DNA of 64,000 nt, from NCBI GenBank assembly GCA_029260795.1, contig JAJDCO010000135.1:124001-188000 (forward strand), written 5' to 3'. The position numbers were made by a program, and so were the translations under genes. Every line of letters begins with the position of its first letter. The first letter of the stretch is position 1. This document shows, piece after piece, positions 1 to 8,457 of this stretch. This DNA comes from Planctomycetota bacterium. GTDB lineage: Bacteria > Planctomycetota > OFTM77. A model generated the notes under the pieces. The model had not been told where the DNA came from. It saw only the letters and a program-made list of their open reading frames with translations, and did not search any database.

Positions 1-621
1 CTCGCGGACCTGAGCATTGGCATCGCCGAAGCCTCGGAGGATGTCCGGCAGTACTTCGGCGTCCCGGCTACTCTTGCCAATCGCGATGAGTCCGGCAGCT
101 CGGGTATCGAAGTCATCGTCGCGCAAGGTGCGGCGCAACGCGGGCAAGACCTGGTCTCGAATCTGAGCCTTGGTGGGACTCAAGGTCGTGACGGTGGCCT
201 GCTGGTTCCCTCGACCGAGGAAGTAGCCGGTGTCTCCGGTGACCAATCCACCGCTTCGCACCTTCTCGCGCAGGTTGAGGAAGCGAGCCTTGTTGTTCTC
301 CCACCAAAAGGTCCACTGCTCGAATCCCTCTCCGCCCGCCGCCGACCGCTTGCCACCGGTGCCAGGTCCCACGGCGGGAGCACCGCCGGTGACTGGCGAG
401 CCAATGCCGGGCGTGGTCGGACCGCCCGGGTGGTTACCACCGGGTGTCGTCGGACCACCCGGAATGGGTGGGGGGGTGAAGTCGCCCGGAGTGCCGAGTC
501 GGCCGGGCACCGTATCCGTGGGACCTCGATACTTGCCGCCGTGGGCGAAGGCGGTCTCCGAGAAAACGACGAAGCAGACGGCCAGTACGGCGGTCGTGGC
601 GATGCGCTTGGTTCCGTTCAT
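1..621 (-). CDS. Secreted HEAT-repeat protein, C-terminus cut by window edge
   Basis: Absent from the ORF track because it has no stop in the window. Reverse-strand reading from ATG (CAT at 619-621) is open to position 1: MNGTKRIATTAVLAVCFVVFSETAFAHGGKYRGPTDTVPGRLG...FEQWTFWWENNKARFLNLREKV..., closely parallel to the next gene; GAGGAG RBS-like sequence upstream. Confidence 0.85.
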   Translation of the reverse strand, partial: MNGTKRIATTAVLAVCFVVFSETAFAHGGKYRGPTDTVPGRLGTPGDFTPPPIPGGPTTPGGNHPGGPTTPGIGSPVTGGAPAVGPGTGGKRSAAGGEGFEQWTFWWENNKARFLNLREKVRSGGLVTGDTGYFLGRGNQQATVTTLSPTKAQIRDQVLPALRRTLRDDDFDTRAAGLIAIGKSSRDAEVLPDILRGFGDANAQVRE

Positions 622-642
622 GATGCTCCACTCCTCGAGAAG

Positions 643-660
643 GCTCTCTCTTGAGAGAGC
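643..660. repeat. Perfect palindrome GCTCTCTCTTGAGAGAGC upstream of HEAT gene
   Basis: 8-bp arms, 2-nt centre; lies 22 nt upstream of the ATG at 621. Confidence 0.6.
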
Positions 661-766
661 TCCGATGGGTGGTGGCTTTGCCTGGCAGGAGACGCGAGTC
701 CTCGTGCGCAAAGAGCGGGCCATGATCAAATGAACGAAGGAATCTCGCCCACGAGCAACCAAAGAG

Positions 767-804
767 ACGAGGCCTGCTGATCGTTTCGAATCAGCAGGCC
801 TCGT
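767..804 (-). terminator. Terminator-like hairpin downstream of HEAT-repeat gene
   Basis: ACGAGGCCTGCTGAT - cgtttcga - ATCAGCAGGCCTCGT, perfect 15-bp stem, ~60 nt after the stop of the minus-strand gene ending at 863. Confidence 0.7.
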
Positions 805-862
805 GAGCTGTCAGATCTGAGTGCCTCGAGGTGCGACCCGAGGCCAGGAGGTCATCAAAGGA

Positions 863-2746
863 TCAGAGGATGGTCAGCAGCTCGGCCATGAAGTCGACCT
901 TCGCGCGGTAGTTGTTGTCCTCCGCGACTCGGCTGAGGCGCGGCAGCGCATCCTTGTCACCGACGATTCCCAGGCCGACCGTCGCAAGAGCGCGGGCGAT
1001 CTTCTTGGCCTGCTGGTTGCCGGCGATCTTCGTCATCGGTTCGATGGCCGTCCGATCACCGATCAGCCCGAGCGCGATAGCCGAGGAACCCAAGACGAAC
1101 GCGCTGTCGGTCTTCTCCATCGTGTCGGAGAGGAGAGCGACGACGTCCTTGTCGCCCATCAGGCCCAGACCGATGGCGGCCTGCTGCTGAAGCTTCGGGA
1201 AGCTCCGGCTGGTCTTCAGGACGTTCTTGATCTGATCCATCGCATCCGTGGCTTCCATGAGACCCAGCGAAATGCAGACGTATCCCTGGAAACCGGTATC
1301 GCGGCTCTTCGCCAGCTCACGGGTGAGCAGCTGCGTCGAGGCACGGTCCTTCAAGAGGCCGAGCGCCACGGCGTGGCCAGCCTTCCAAGCCGGGTTCTTC
1401 TGCTCCTGGAACTGACGGCGAACCTGCTCGACGATCGTCTCGTCGCGGTCCTTTCCCCAGCTGTAGACGGCCAAGGACATCGAGATCCAAGGAAGCTGCT
1501 CGGCACGAGCCGAACGGTAGGCGCTCAGAAGAGTCGTGCGTGCCTTCTCGCCGCCGACGTAGGCAATGCCCATCGCCGCGAAGTTGCGGGTCTGCGGATT
1601 GCCGTCCTTGAGCAAGAACGTGAAGAGCTTGATCGCTTCTTCGTCGGCCGTGTCCTTCATCAAGCGGCTGTAGCCGATGATGGACGACCAACGAACGAGA
1701 TCATTGACCTTGTCGTTCTTGATGTACTTCTCCAGGATCGGAGCGGCCGACTTGTCGCCGATCTTGCCGAGGGCGATCGGCGCAGCCGAACGCACGAAGT
1801 CATTCAGCTTGCCATTCTCGAGAACCGCAATCAGGTCTGGCACGACGCTGGGATCACCGATCAGGCCCAACGAGTGGATCGCCGCGGCCGGCACATCGTT
1901 GTTCGAGAACGAATCCGCACGCTGGACGACTTGACGAAGCTCCGGCAGAGCTTTCTTGTCGCCGATCAGGCCCAGCCCGATCGCCGCGAATGCGCGAGTC
2001 CGGTTCTCGACTCCATTGGCACGCTTGACGAGCTTTCGACCTTCTTGCGAGTCATGCATCAAGCCGATCAGGTTGGGGATCGCTGCTTCCTGACCGAGGA
2101 TGCCGAGCCCGAGCGCGGCCGACTCACGAACCTGCGCGTTCGGATCGTCGAATCCCTTGATGATGTCGGTCATCACAGACGCGTCCCGACCGCACTTGCC
2201 CAAACCGATCACGCCCGCCGCACGGGTGTCGAAGTCGTCATCGGCGAGAGCGCGCTGCAAAGCCGGGATCACCAAATCGGCGATCTGCTTCTCGGTGGGG
2301 CGCAAGGAGGTCTTGATCTCATTGCGCTTTCCGCGGCCGAGGTGATAGCCGGAGTCACCGGTCACGACTCCGCCGCTCTGAACCTTCTGGCGAAGATTCA
2401 GGAAACGATCCTTGTTGTTCTCCCACCAAAAACTCCATTGCTCATAGCCCTCGCCACCACCTCCAGCACTACGCTTTCCAGTGGCGGGACCGGCCATCGG
2501 AGCTGGGGCAGCTCCGGGAGTCGAAGGGCCGGCGCCGGGCGTCGTTGGGCCGAAGGGCGTCGGGGTCGCACCCGGCGTCGTTGGGCCACCCGGAACCGGA
2601 GGCGGAGTCGAGTCGCCCGGGCCGCCAAGCTGTGGCGGAACGGTATCACTCGGTCCACGGTACTGACCACCGTGCGCAAAGGTGACTCCTTGCAGAGCAA
2701 GGAGGCACCCCATCAGGACGGCCGCAACGACAAAAGCTTTCTTCAT
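863..2746 (-). CDS. Secreted HEAT-repeat protein with Pro/Gly-rich linker
   Basis: Signal peptide MKKAFVVAAVLMGCLLALQGVTFA; PGGPTTPGATPTPFGPTTPG linker; many HEAT-like repeats (e.g. DDFDTRAAGVIGLGKCG, NAQVRESAALGLGILG, TRAFAAIGLGLIGDKKALP). ORF extends to 2764; the internal Met fits the signal peptide better. Confidence 0.88.
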   Translation of the reverse strand: MKKAFVVAAVLMGCLLALQGVTFAHGGQYRGPSDTVPPQLGGPGDSTPPPVPGGPTTPGATPTPFGPTTPGAGPSTPGAAPAPMAGPATGKRSAGGGGEGYEQWSFWWENNKDRFLNLRQKVQSGGVVTGDSGYHLGRGKRNEIKTSLRPTEKQIADLVIPALQRALADDDFDTRAAGVIGLGKCGRDASVMTDIIKGFDDPNAQVRESAALGLGILGQEAAIPNLIGLMHDSQEGRKLVKRANGVENRTRAFAAIGLGLIGDKKALPELRQVVQRADSFSNNDVPAAAIHSLGLIGDPSVVPDLIAVLENGKLNDFVRSAAPIALGKIGDKSAAPILEKYIKNDKVNDLVRWSSIIGYSRLMKDTADEEAIKLFTFLLKDGNPQTRNFAAMGIAYVGGEKARTTLLSAYRSARAEQLPWISMSLAVYSWGKDRDETIVEQVRRQFQEQKNPAWKAGHAVALGLLKDRASTQLLTRELAKSRDTGFQGYVCISLGLMEATDAMDQIKNVLKTSRSFPKLQQQAAIGLGLMGDKDVVALLSDTMEKTDSAFVLGSSAIALGLIGDRTAIEPMTKIAGNQQAKKIARALATVGLGIVGDKDALPRLSRVAEDNNYRAKVDFMAELLTIL

Positions 2747-2887
2747 CTGGCTCCACACCTTCACAGAGTAGTTTTAACAAGAGGTCGGCTCGATCAGGAT
2801 CCTGGCCTCGAACTGACAGATGGCATCACACAAGCTGACACCCAGAGCAAAGCGAGTTCCACTCGAGTCGACGACCCGCCTTCATGC

Positions 2888-2916
2888 ATAACACACAATA
2901 AAGTATCACTTTGCAA
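2888..2916 (-). promoter_or_regulatory. Possible sigma70-type promoter for HEAT-repeat gene
   Basis: Minus strand TTGCAA - 17 nt - TGTTAT in a locally AT-rich segment upstream of the start. Confidence 0.35.
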
Positions 2917-3025
2917 GTTCGCCTCCCTCCTGAACGAGGCAACCAGAATCCCTTCGCCGCCCCCGAACCGGCTCTGCGCTACCCGCAAGTAACGAAAACC
3001 GAAACTTTCGTCTCGAGCTGAGCTG

Positions 3026-3045
3026 AAAAGATTCGGGAATCTTTT
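3026..3045. promoter_or_regulatory. Perfect inverted repeat AAAAGATTC-GG-GAATCTTTT in divergent intergenic region
   Basis: 9-bp arms, 2-bp centre, between divergent HEAT gene and sigma factor gene. Confidence 0.5.
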
Positions 3046-3227
3046 GGGTGCATCTGTATCCAAGTCGGCGTGCGAATTGCTCGGTAGCTCGATGCTCCTG
3101 CAGCCCTGAGCCTTGCCGGACGACCGTCTTCGGAGAGTCGGGTCTCGTGGCAAGAAGGGTCAACGCTCTCGCCGCAGCAGGGTCCTTCCCCTAGCTCGGT
3201 GGGCCGCTCGCTCAAGATGCGGGCACG

Positions 3228-4514
3228 ATGGAGGGTAACCTCGTGAAGAAGAATACGAGCCCATGTCCCGTTTGGGATCTCGATAGAGTCATCGACGAAG
3301 CCATGGAAAGTGGCCATCTCTCTTTCGAGGCGCTTTCTCCGTTCTGGAACGATGCCGACCGGTTCGACGGCGCCGCCGAGACACTCGCTCAAACAACCGC
3401 CTCACTAGGACTTCGGGTCGAGTATCGGCACCTCTGCGACTCGGCGAACCGGATGCGACCCATTCAGGCCGAGACCGGGAACCCGACGAGCATCTACCTC
3501 GGCGAGCTCCAACAGATGGAAGCGTCCACGCGTGAAGACGAGATTCTGCTGGCCAAACAGATCGAGTTCGCACGCAAGGTCCTCTCGAATCTCGTTCTCG
3601 GCTTGGCCGAGGATTCCGAGCGACGCGGCGTGGCGGAGAGCTTCCGCGAGCTCATCCATCAAGATGGGGGAGTGCAGCTTCACTTCGACCCCGTCGAGCA
3701 GCACTTCACGCTGGACGTCAGCGAGCCCCTGGAAGAGGCTTCGGACTGGATCGAGAGCCTCGAGGCCGGATCTCTCGATCGACTGAGGACAGCCTACGAC
3801 GACCTGCAGGCACTCAAGGGTGACATGATCCGAGGCAATCTCTACCTCGTTCTGAGCTCCGCAAGGCGATATCGGCGTAAAGGCCTGCCCTTCATGGACC
3901 TGATCCAGGAAGGCAATACCGGGTTGCTGAGGGCTGTCGAGAAGTTCGACTGGCGCCGAGGGTTCCGGTTCCAGACCTACGCGTCTTGGTGGATCATCGA
4001 GGCGATCAAGCGAGCGCTTTACAATCAGGCGCGGCTGATTCGCGTGCCGATCTACCTTTCACAGAAGCTCGATCGCAAGAAGCAGGAGATCGAGCCCGAG
4101 GACCCCAAGAAGGCACTGCTGGCCGGCAATCAGGGTGATCAGCTGCCCACCGATGTCCCCGGCTACCACCGACGGGTTTTCTCGTTGGATCAGGTATCCG
4201 ACCGATTCGACGACCTGTCCTTCGTCGACATGCTCGAGGACAAGAAGACGCGCGGCCCGGTCGAGGTGCTTCAGGAGGAGAGTCTCCGAGACAAGATCAA
4301 CGTCATTCTCAAGACGCTGAGCGATCGAGAGCGAGAGATCTTGGAGCTGCGCTACGGACTCAACGATCGTCGCCCACATACGCTCGAGGAGATCTCCCGG
4401 AAGTTCCACGTCTCACGTGAGCGGATCCGACAGATTCAGCAGAAGTCGCTCCGCAAGCTGCAAAGCCCTCTGAGGTTCGACGAGTTCGCGGACCTTTTGA
4501 CAAGCACTGACTGA
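3228..4514 (+). CDS. RNA polymerase sigma-70 family factor (group 2-like)
   Basis: GLPFMDLIQEGNTGLLRAVEKFDWRRGFRFQTYASWWIIEAIKRAL (region 2) and TLSDREREILELRYGL...TLEEISRKFHVSRERIRQIQQKSLRKL (region 4). Confidence 0.92.
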   Translation: MEGNLVKKNTSPCPVWDLDRVIDEAMESGHLSFEALSPFWNDADRFDGAAETLAQTTASLGLRVEYRHLCDSANRMRPIQAETGNPTSIYLGELQQMEASTREDEILLAKQIEFARKVLSNLVLGLAEDSERRGVAESFRELIHQDGGVQLHFDPVEQHFTLDVSEPLEEASDWIESLEAGSLDRLRTAYDDLQALKGDMIRGNLYLVLSSARRYRRKGLPFMDLIQEGNTGLLRAVEKFDWRRGFRFQTYASWWIIEAIKRALYNQARLIRVPIYLSQKLDRKKQEIEPEDPKKALLAGNQGDQLPTDVPGYHRRVFSLDQVSDRFDDLSFVDMLEDKKTRGPVEVLQEESLRDKINVILKTLSDREREILELRYGLNDRRPHTLEEISRKFHVSRERIRQIQQKSLRKLQSPLRFDEFADLLTSTD

Positions 4515-4528
4515 GCCACCCGCCATCG

Positions 4529-4569
4529 ACCGATCGGCAGCCCACCCTCGTGATGGGGGGCCGATCGGT
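4529..4569. terminator. Bidirectional terminator-like hairpin
   Basis: ACCGATCGGC ... GCCGATCGGT between convergent genes ending at 4514 (+) and 4583 (-). Confidence 0.6.
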
Positions 4570-4582
4570 TCCCCCGTCCTCC

Positions 4583-6322
4583 TCAGCCGTGACCACGCAA
4601 ACGGTCGATCCAGGCGTCCAGCTCGGGCTCCTCGTCTCGGGCACGATGCTTCTTGAGCTCCTCGAGAGCTTCGATCGCCCGTTCCGACTCGTTGGCTCGC
4701 TCATGGAATTGAGCCAAGAGGCGCCACGACTGCGCGATAACGCGTTGCGCGATCTCGTTGTCGACCTCGACGCTGGCCAACGCGATCGCTCGCTCGAGAT
4801 GGGAGACTCCCTCTCGCTGCTTCTCGATGGACCGTGGGACGGTCGCCAAGAAGCGTCCGAGCGCGAAGTGCGTCTGGGGATGCTCGGGCCGTACCTTCAC
4901 CGCCCAATCGAACCTCTCCCGTGCCTCTTGCAGCAGGGCCCTGCGCTCCGGGCTCCCCAATGGGAGAGGCTCAGCTTCGAGGACCAAGGTGTTTCCGAGA
5001 TGAACGTGTGCCAACTCGGCACCGGGAATCCGAGCCGCGAGGTCCCGATAGACTGCGATCGCACCTGTTCGATCGCCTTCTTGAAGGAGCAGTCGAGCCA
5101 GCGCGAAATGGAACTCGTCCTTGTGGGGGCAGAGCTCGATAGCCTGCCGAATCCCCTTCTCGGTCTCGTCCAAGCTCCGCGCTTGCTGAGCCTGAGCGTA
5201 TCTCCGATTGGCTCGCACCTCATTTCCGTTTCCATTCGCGCAGAAAAGGTAGGCGGCGCCGATGGCAACGATTGCTCCCATGGCATGCGCGTTCTTCAGA
5301 TGAGGAGCTGCGCCTGGCCGGACCGTACGCTCGAAGAAGATGAGGTACGCAGCCGGTACCCAGGCCCAAAAACCAATGGCACCGACCTGAGCAACGGCTG
5401 CCGTGGCCGGAACCGCCGCCACCACCCCAATCGCCCAAGTCGGAAATCGAGTGAATGCGACGAGCGAGAGCACGACGAGAGGAAGCAGCGACAGAAGCAA
5501 GACGAGAGAGTCACCATGTGTGGTTTGCATGAATCCCGTGATCCCGACGACCGTGATCACGAGCGCCGCTGCTGCCCAGCGATCGCCCGTGCCGGAGCCT
5601 CGAGTCCGGATCGGGATGATGACGCTCCCGAGGAAGAGCGAGAGGATCATGAGTAGATGATATGTCGTAAACAAAGGTATTTTGAGCGTTTGATAGCCGA
5701 GCTCGAGGCTCCCATGACTCCATTTGATGTGGAGAGGGAACAGTGCCACGGTCACCAGGGCCCACCAACGAATCCGACCGCGATCTCCGAAGATCAGGAG
5801 AAACGGCAGCAGGAAATCAAAAGGCACCGAAAACCACGCGATGACTCCGGCCACAGGAACATCGAGAGTGAACGGGTTCTTCACCGAGAGGTTCCACCAC
5901 CACCATCCTGCTGCCGCGGCGGCGACCTCGACCGCGTAGCCCAGTGCCGCGTTGGTGAGACAGGCGAGAGTCAGGACCGGGAACAGTCTCGGCTCGGCTT
6001 GCTGGGGCTCGAAGCGCCTGACGATCGCCTCGGCGATGCACCACGATGCGTAAATCGAGAAGAGCCATCCGACGACCGCCTGAATGGAAGCGTCGCCGAT
6101 TCTCAGAACGGGCAATGCGAACTCGTACGGCATCCGCAAGTCGCGGTCGTCGATCATCGCATCTTGGATAAACGCGTCGCGCAGTAGTCCGTAAACCGCT
6201 CCCGACACGAAGAATGCGATCGTGATCTTCGGTCCGCGCTGACGCCAGCTATGGAACAAGATGAGCAGGAGCCCGGACAACGAAGGGAGGAGCAGGAGCA
6301 ACGAACGCTGAGCGGGGGTCAA
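4583..6322 (-). CDS. Polytopic membrane protein with C-terminal TPR-like domain
   Basis: Multiple hydrophobic segments followed by TPR-like repeats (EFHFALARLLLQEGDRTGAIAVYRDLA; HPQTHFALGRFLATV). Confidence 0.75.
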   Translation of the reverse strand: MTPAQRSLLLLLPSLSGLLLILFHSWRQRGPKITIAFFVSGAVYGLLRDAFIQDAMIDDRDLRMPYEFALPVLRIGDASIQAVVGWLFSIYASWCIAEAIVRRFEPQQAEPRLFPVLTLACLTNAALGYAVEVAAAAAGWWWWNLSVKNPFTLDVPVAGVIAWFSVPFDFLLPFLLIFGDRGRIRWWALVTVALFPLHIKWSHGSLELGYQTLKIPLFTTYHLLMILSLFLGSVIIPIRTRGSGTGDRWAAAALVITVVGITGFMQTTHGDSLVLLLSLLPLVVLSLVAFTRFPTWAIGVVAAVPATAAVAQVGAIGFWAWVPAAYLIFFERTVRPGAAPHLKNAHAMGAIVAIGAAYLFCANGNGNEVRANRRYAQAQQARSLDETEKGIRQAIELCPHKDEFHFALARLLLQEGDRTGAIAVYRDLAARIPGAELAHVHLGNTLVLEAEPLPLGSPERRALLQEARERFDWAVKVRPEHPQTHFALGRFLATVPRSIEKQREGVSHLERAIALASVEVDNEIAQRVIAQSWRLLAQFHERANESERAIEALEELKKHRARDEEPELDAWIDRLRGHG

Positions 6323-6418
6323 CCGATCTTCTCCAACACGGCAGCAGAGTTCCGAAACGCGGCTGGGCCTCTTGGGTGAGAGAGCCTAACGGCCGAGACC
6401 GATCCGTGAAAGCACCCG

Positions 6419-7969
6419 TCAGGCTTCGGGGAGTAGCAAGTCGAAGAGACTGCTCTCGCTCAGCGGAAGGGCTTCGAGCTGCCGGTCCGCCAAGATCTCC
6501 TGTAATGCATTCAAGTATGCCGCGGCCGCGGCACCCGGGAACATTCCGGCTTCGATGAGACCGCGAGATCCTTCCGCCTCAGACACTTCAATCTCAGGCA
6601 AGGTTTCCGAAGTCGGCCAGTAGGTCAGCAGGTCCTGATCCGACCGACGCCAAAGCCAGTCGACTTCAGCCGCAACCTGGGCGCGGATGGAACGCGCGTC
6701 GACGTCCGAGGCGTTTCGTACTCTCCACCGCAACACTCGCGGTCGTGCGATGGTGAGGTCCATTCCCAGCGCGACCTCGTGGGCGATCCAGCCAGTTCCC
6801 ATTCGCGCCAACGAGCGGCCAACCCCGAAGAGCTCATGCTCCGAGTCCAAAGGGACCTTACGCAAGAGGCCTTCGCTCCAGGCCTTCCAACCAGGCGTTT
6901 CGCCGATCGCGCCGTGAACAACCGAGGATCGCTCACTCGCCGACAGATTGGTCGCCAATTGGTCGATCAATCCGACCGTCTCCGCAACGTCGCAACGGGA
7001 AGCACGATGACTGGCGACAAATGTGACTTGCCAATCCTCGCTATGGAACGGAAGGAAGTCTGCCAAGGCCGGAACGCTGGGGCGGTCCGAGCCCATTCCC
7101 AATCGAGCACCGGCATCGACGATCGCCCGGACTCGACGGTGTGTCGGGCGACCGTTCGAATCGAATTCGAGCTCGACGCAGAGCTGGCACCCGGCGTCGG
7201 GCGGCACTGGGAAGGCCCCGTCCGGCATCGAAGGGATGATGGGGGCGGTGACCCGCACTGGTTGACGACATTCCAGCGAGAGGAGAGCTGCTAGACCGTC
7301 GATCTCCCAGCCCGATCGACGAGGCACCGGGCAACCTTCGGCGAGCGCCTCCAGCCGGAGCCGTGGACCACGGGCGCCGAGCAGGTTTCGAAGCCAGGTG
7401 CCGAATCGTCCCTCGGCATCCACCGACGAAGACGCCAGTCGAACGCCTCCCTGTGAGTCAGGCATCGCTACCACGGAGATGGCTTCGAATGCCTGACGAG
7501 ACCACACCGGAAACCGACGTTCGAAGTGAGTCGGGAGCTCATTGCTCGCCGACGCGCCCTTTTGCCACGTCCAGCGATCGAGGACTTCACAATCCGCGAA
7601 AAGCTCTTCCTGCGATCTCGTCTTCGAGAGTCGGGGTACCGCAGACAGGTAGCTCAGACCTTCGTATTGGACGTCGATCTTCTGAACGGCTTCGGCAGCG
7701 ATCTCTGGATCGCTCGCAGCGACGATACCGACCAGGTCACCAGGAAACCGCACCGATTCAGCCTGCAACAAGCTCCGGCGTGGAGGCACCAGGTCCGCGG
7801 ACGTCAGAACTGCGGCAACACCTTCGAGATCTCGCGCCCAGCGCGCCTCCAGCGACGCGAGACGGGCGTGAACGTGTGGGCTGACCAACCACGCCACTTG
7901 CAGCGTGTCTCTCGGGCAGATGTCCCGACAATCGGGAGCCCGAAGGCGCTCCCCGCCGGTGGCACTCAA
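6419..7969 (-). CDS. Divergent short molybdopterin-binding-subunit-like protein (xanthine dehydrogenase/CoxL family)
   Basis: VAWLVSPHVHARLASLEARWARDLEGVAAVLTSADL and C-terminal GLIEAGMFPGAAAAAYLNAL resemble the family; ORF opens further upstream but a TTG overlapping the upstream stop (TTGA) is the likely start. Confidence 0.65.
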   Translation of the reverse strand: MSATGGERLRAPDCRDICPRDTLQVAWLVSPHVHARLASLEARWARDLEGVAAVLTSADLVPPRRSLLQAESVRFPGDLVGIVAASDPEIAAEAVQKIDVQYEGLSYLSAVPRLSKTRSQEELFADCEVLDRWTWQKGASASNELPTHFERRFPVWSRQAFEAISVVAMPDSQGGVRLASSSVDAEGRFGTWLRNLLGARGPRLRLEALAEGCPVPRRSGWEIDGLAALLSLECRQPVRVTAPIIPSMPDGAFPVPPDAGCQLCVELEFDSNGRPTHRRVRAIVDAGARLGMGSDRPSVPALADFLPFHSEDWQVTFVASHRASRCDVAETVGLIDQLATNLSASERSSVVHGAIGETPGWKAWSEGLLRKVPLDSEHELFGVGRSLARMGTGWIAHEVALGMDLTIARPRVLRWRVRNASDVDARSIRAQVAAEVDWLWRRSDQDLLTYWPTSETLPEIEVSEAEGSRGLIEAGMFPGAAAAAYLNALQEILADRQLEALPLSESSLFDLLLPEA

Positions 7970-8457
7970 GCAAACACCTCCTGGGCTGTGGCCGCGGCTG
8001 CTGCTGCGATCTCGTCTTGAAGGAAGCATCGGCAGGGATGGCCACGAAGAAACGCACGAACGGTTTCCGTCGGTGGAGGGGATGCGGCCCGCTGAATGCA
8101 CGACAAAGCGGCGAGCAGGAGCCCGGGTGCACACCGTCCACAAGGTGTGCACCTTCCTGCCGTTTCTTCTCCGGATCGGTACCGTTGAAGTAAGCGAGAT
8201 CCGATCTCATCCCGCGACAGGCCTTCAGCAGTCAGGACGGCCTTGCCAGCAATCTCGATGGCCGGAAGCGAACAGGATCGAACGGGCTGCCCTTCGACCA
8301 AGACCACGCAGGCGCCACATTGACGTGTATCACACCCCGTCGAGGATTCGTCCAAGCCAAGCTGGTCTCGTAGGAAATCCGCCAGCGAGACCTCGAGGCT
8401 CACCGGCAATAGGTACTCCTCGTTGTTGACCTGAAACGAGATGCGAACGGAGCTCAT
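7966..8457 (-). CDS. 2Fe-2S ferredoxin-type small subunit (CoxS/XdhC-like)
   Basis: CDTRQCGACVVLVEGQPVRSC and CTPCGRCAPGLLL...HPCRC cluster motifs. Confidence 0.85.
   Translation of the reverse strand: MSSVRISFQVNNEEYLLPVSLEVSLADFLRDQLGLDESSTGCDTRQCGACVVLVEGQPVRSCSLPAIEIAGKAVLTAEGLSRDEIGSRLLQRYRSGEETAGRCTPCGRCAPGLLLAALSCIQRAASPPPTETVRAFLRGHPCRCFLQDEIAAAAAATAQEVFA

Noticed and set aside
1-621. Truncated HEAT gene as a pseudogene
   Set aside because: Reading frame from the ATG at 621 stays open to the window edge; truncation is by the window, not by a stop codon.
821-2992. 723-aa plus-strand ORF antisense to the HEAT-repeat gene
   Set aside because: Shadow ORF from high-GC codon bias; low-complexity Arg/Asp-rich translation with no domain, while the opposite strand has a signal peptide and clear HEAT repeats.
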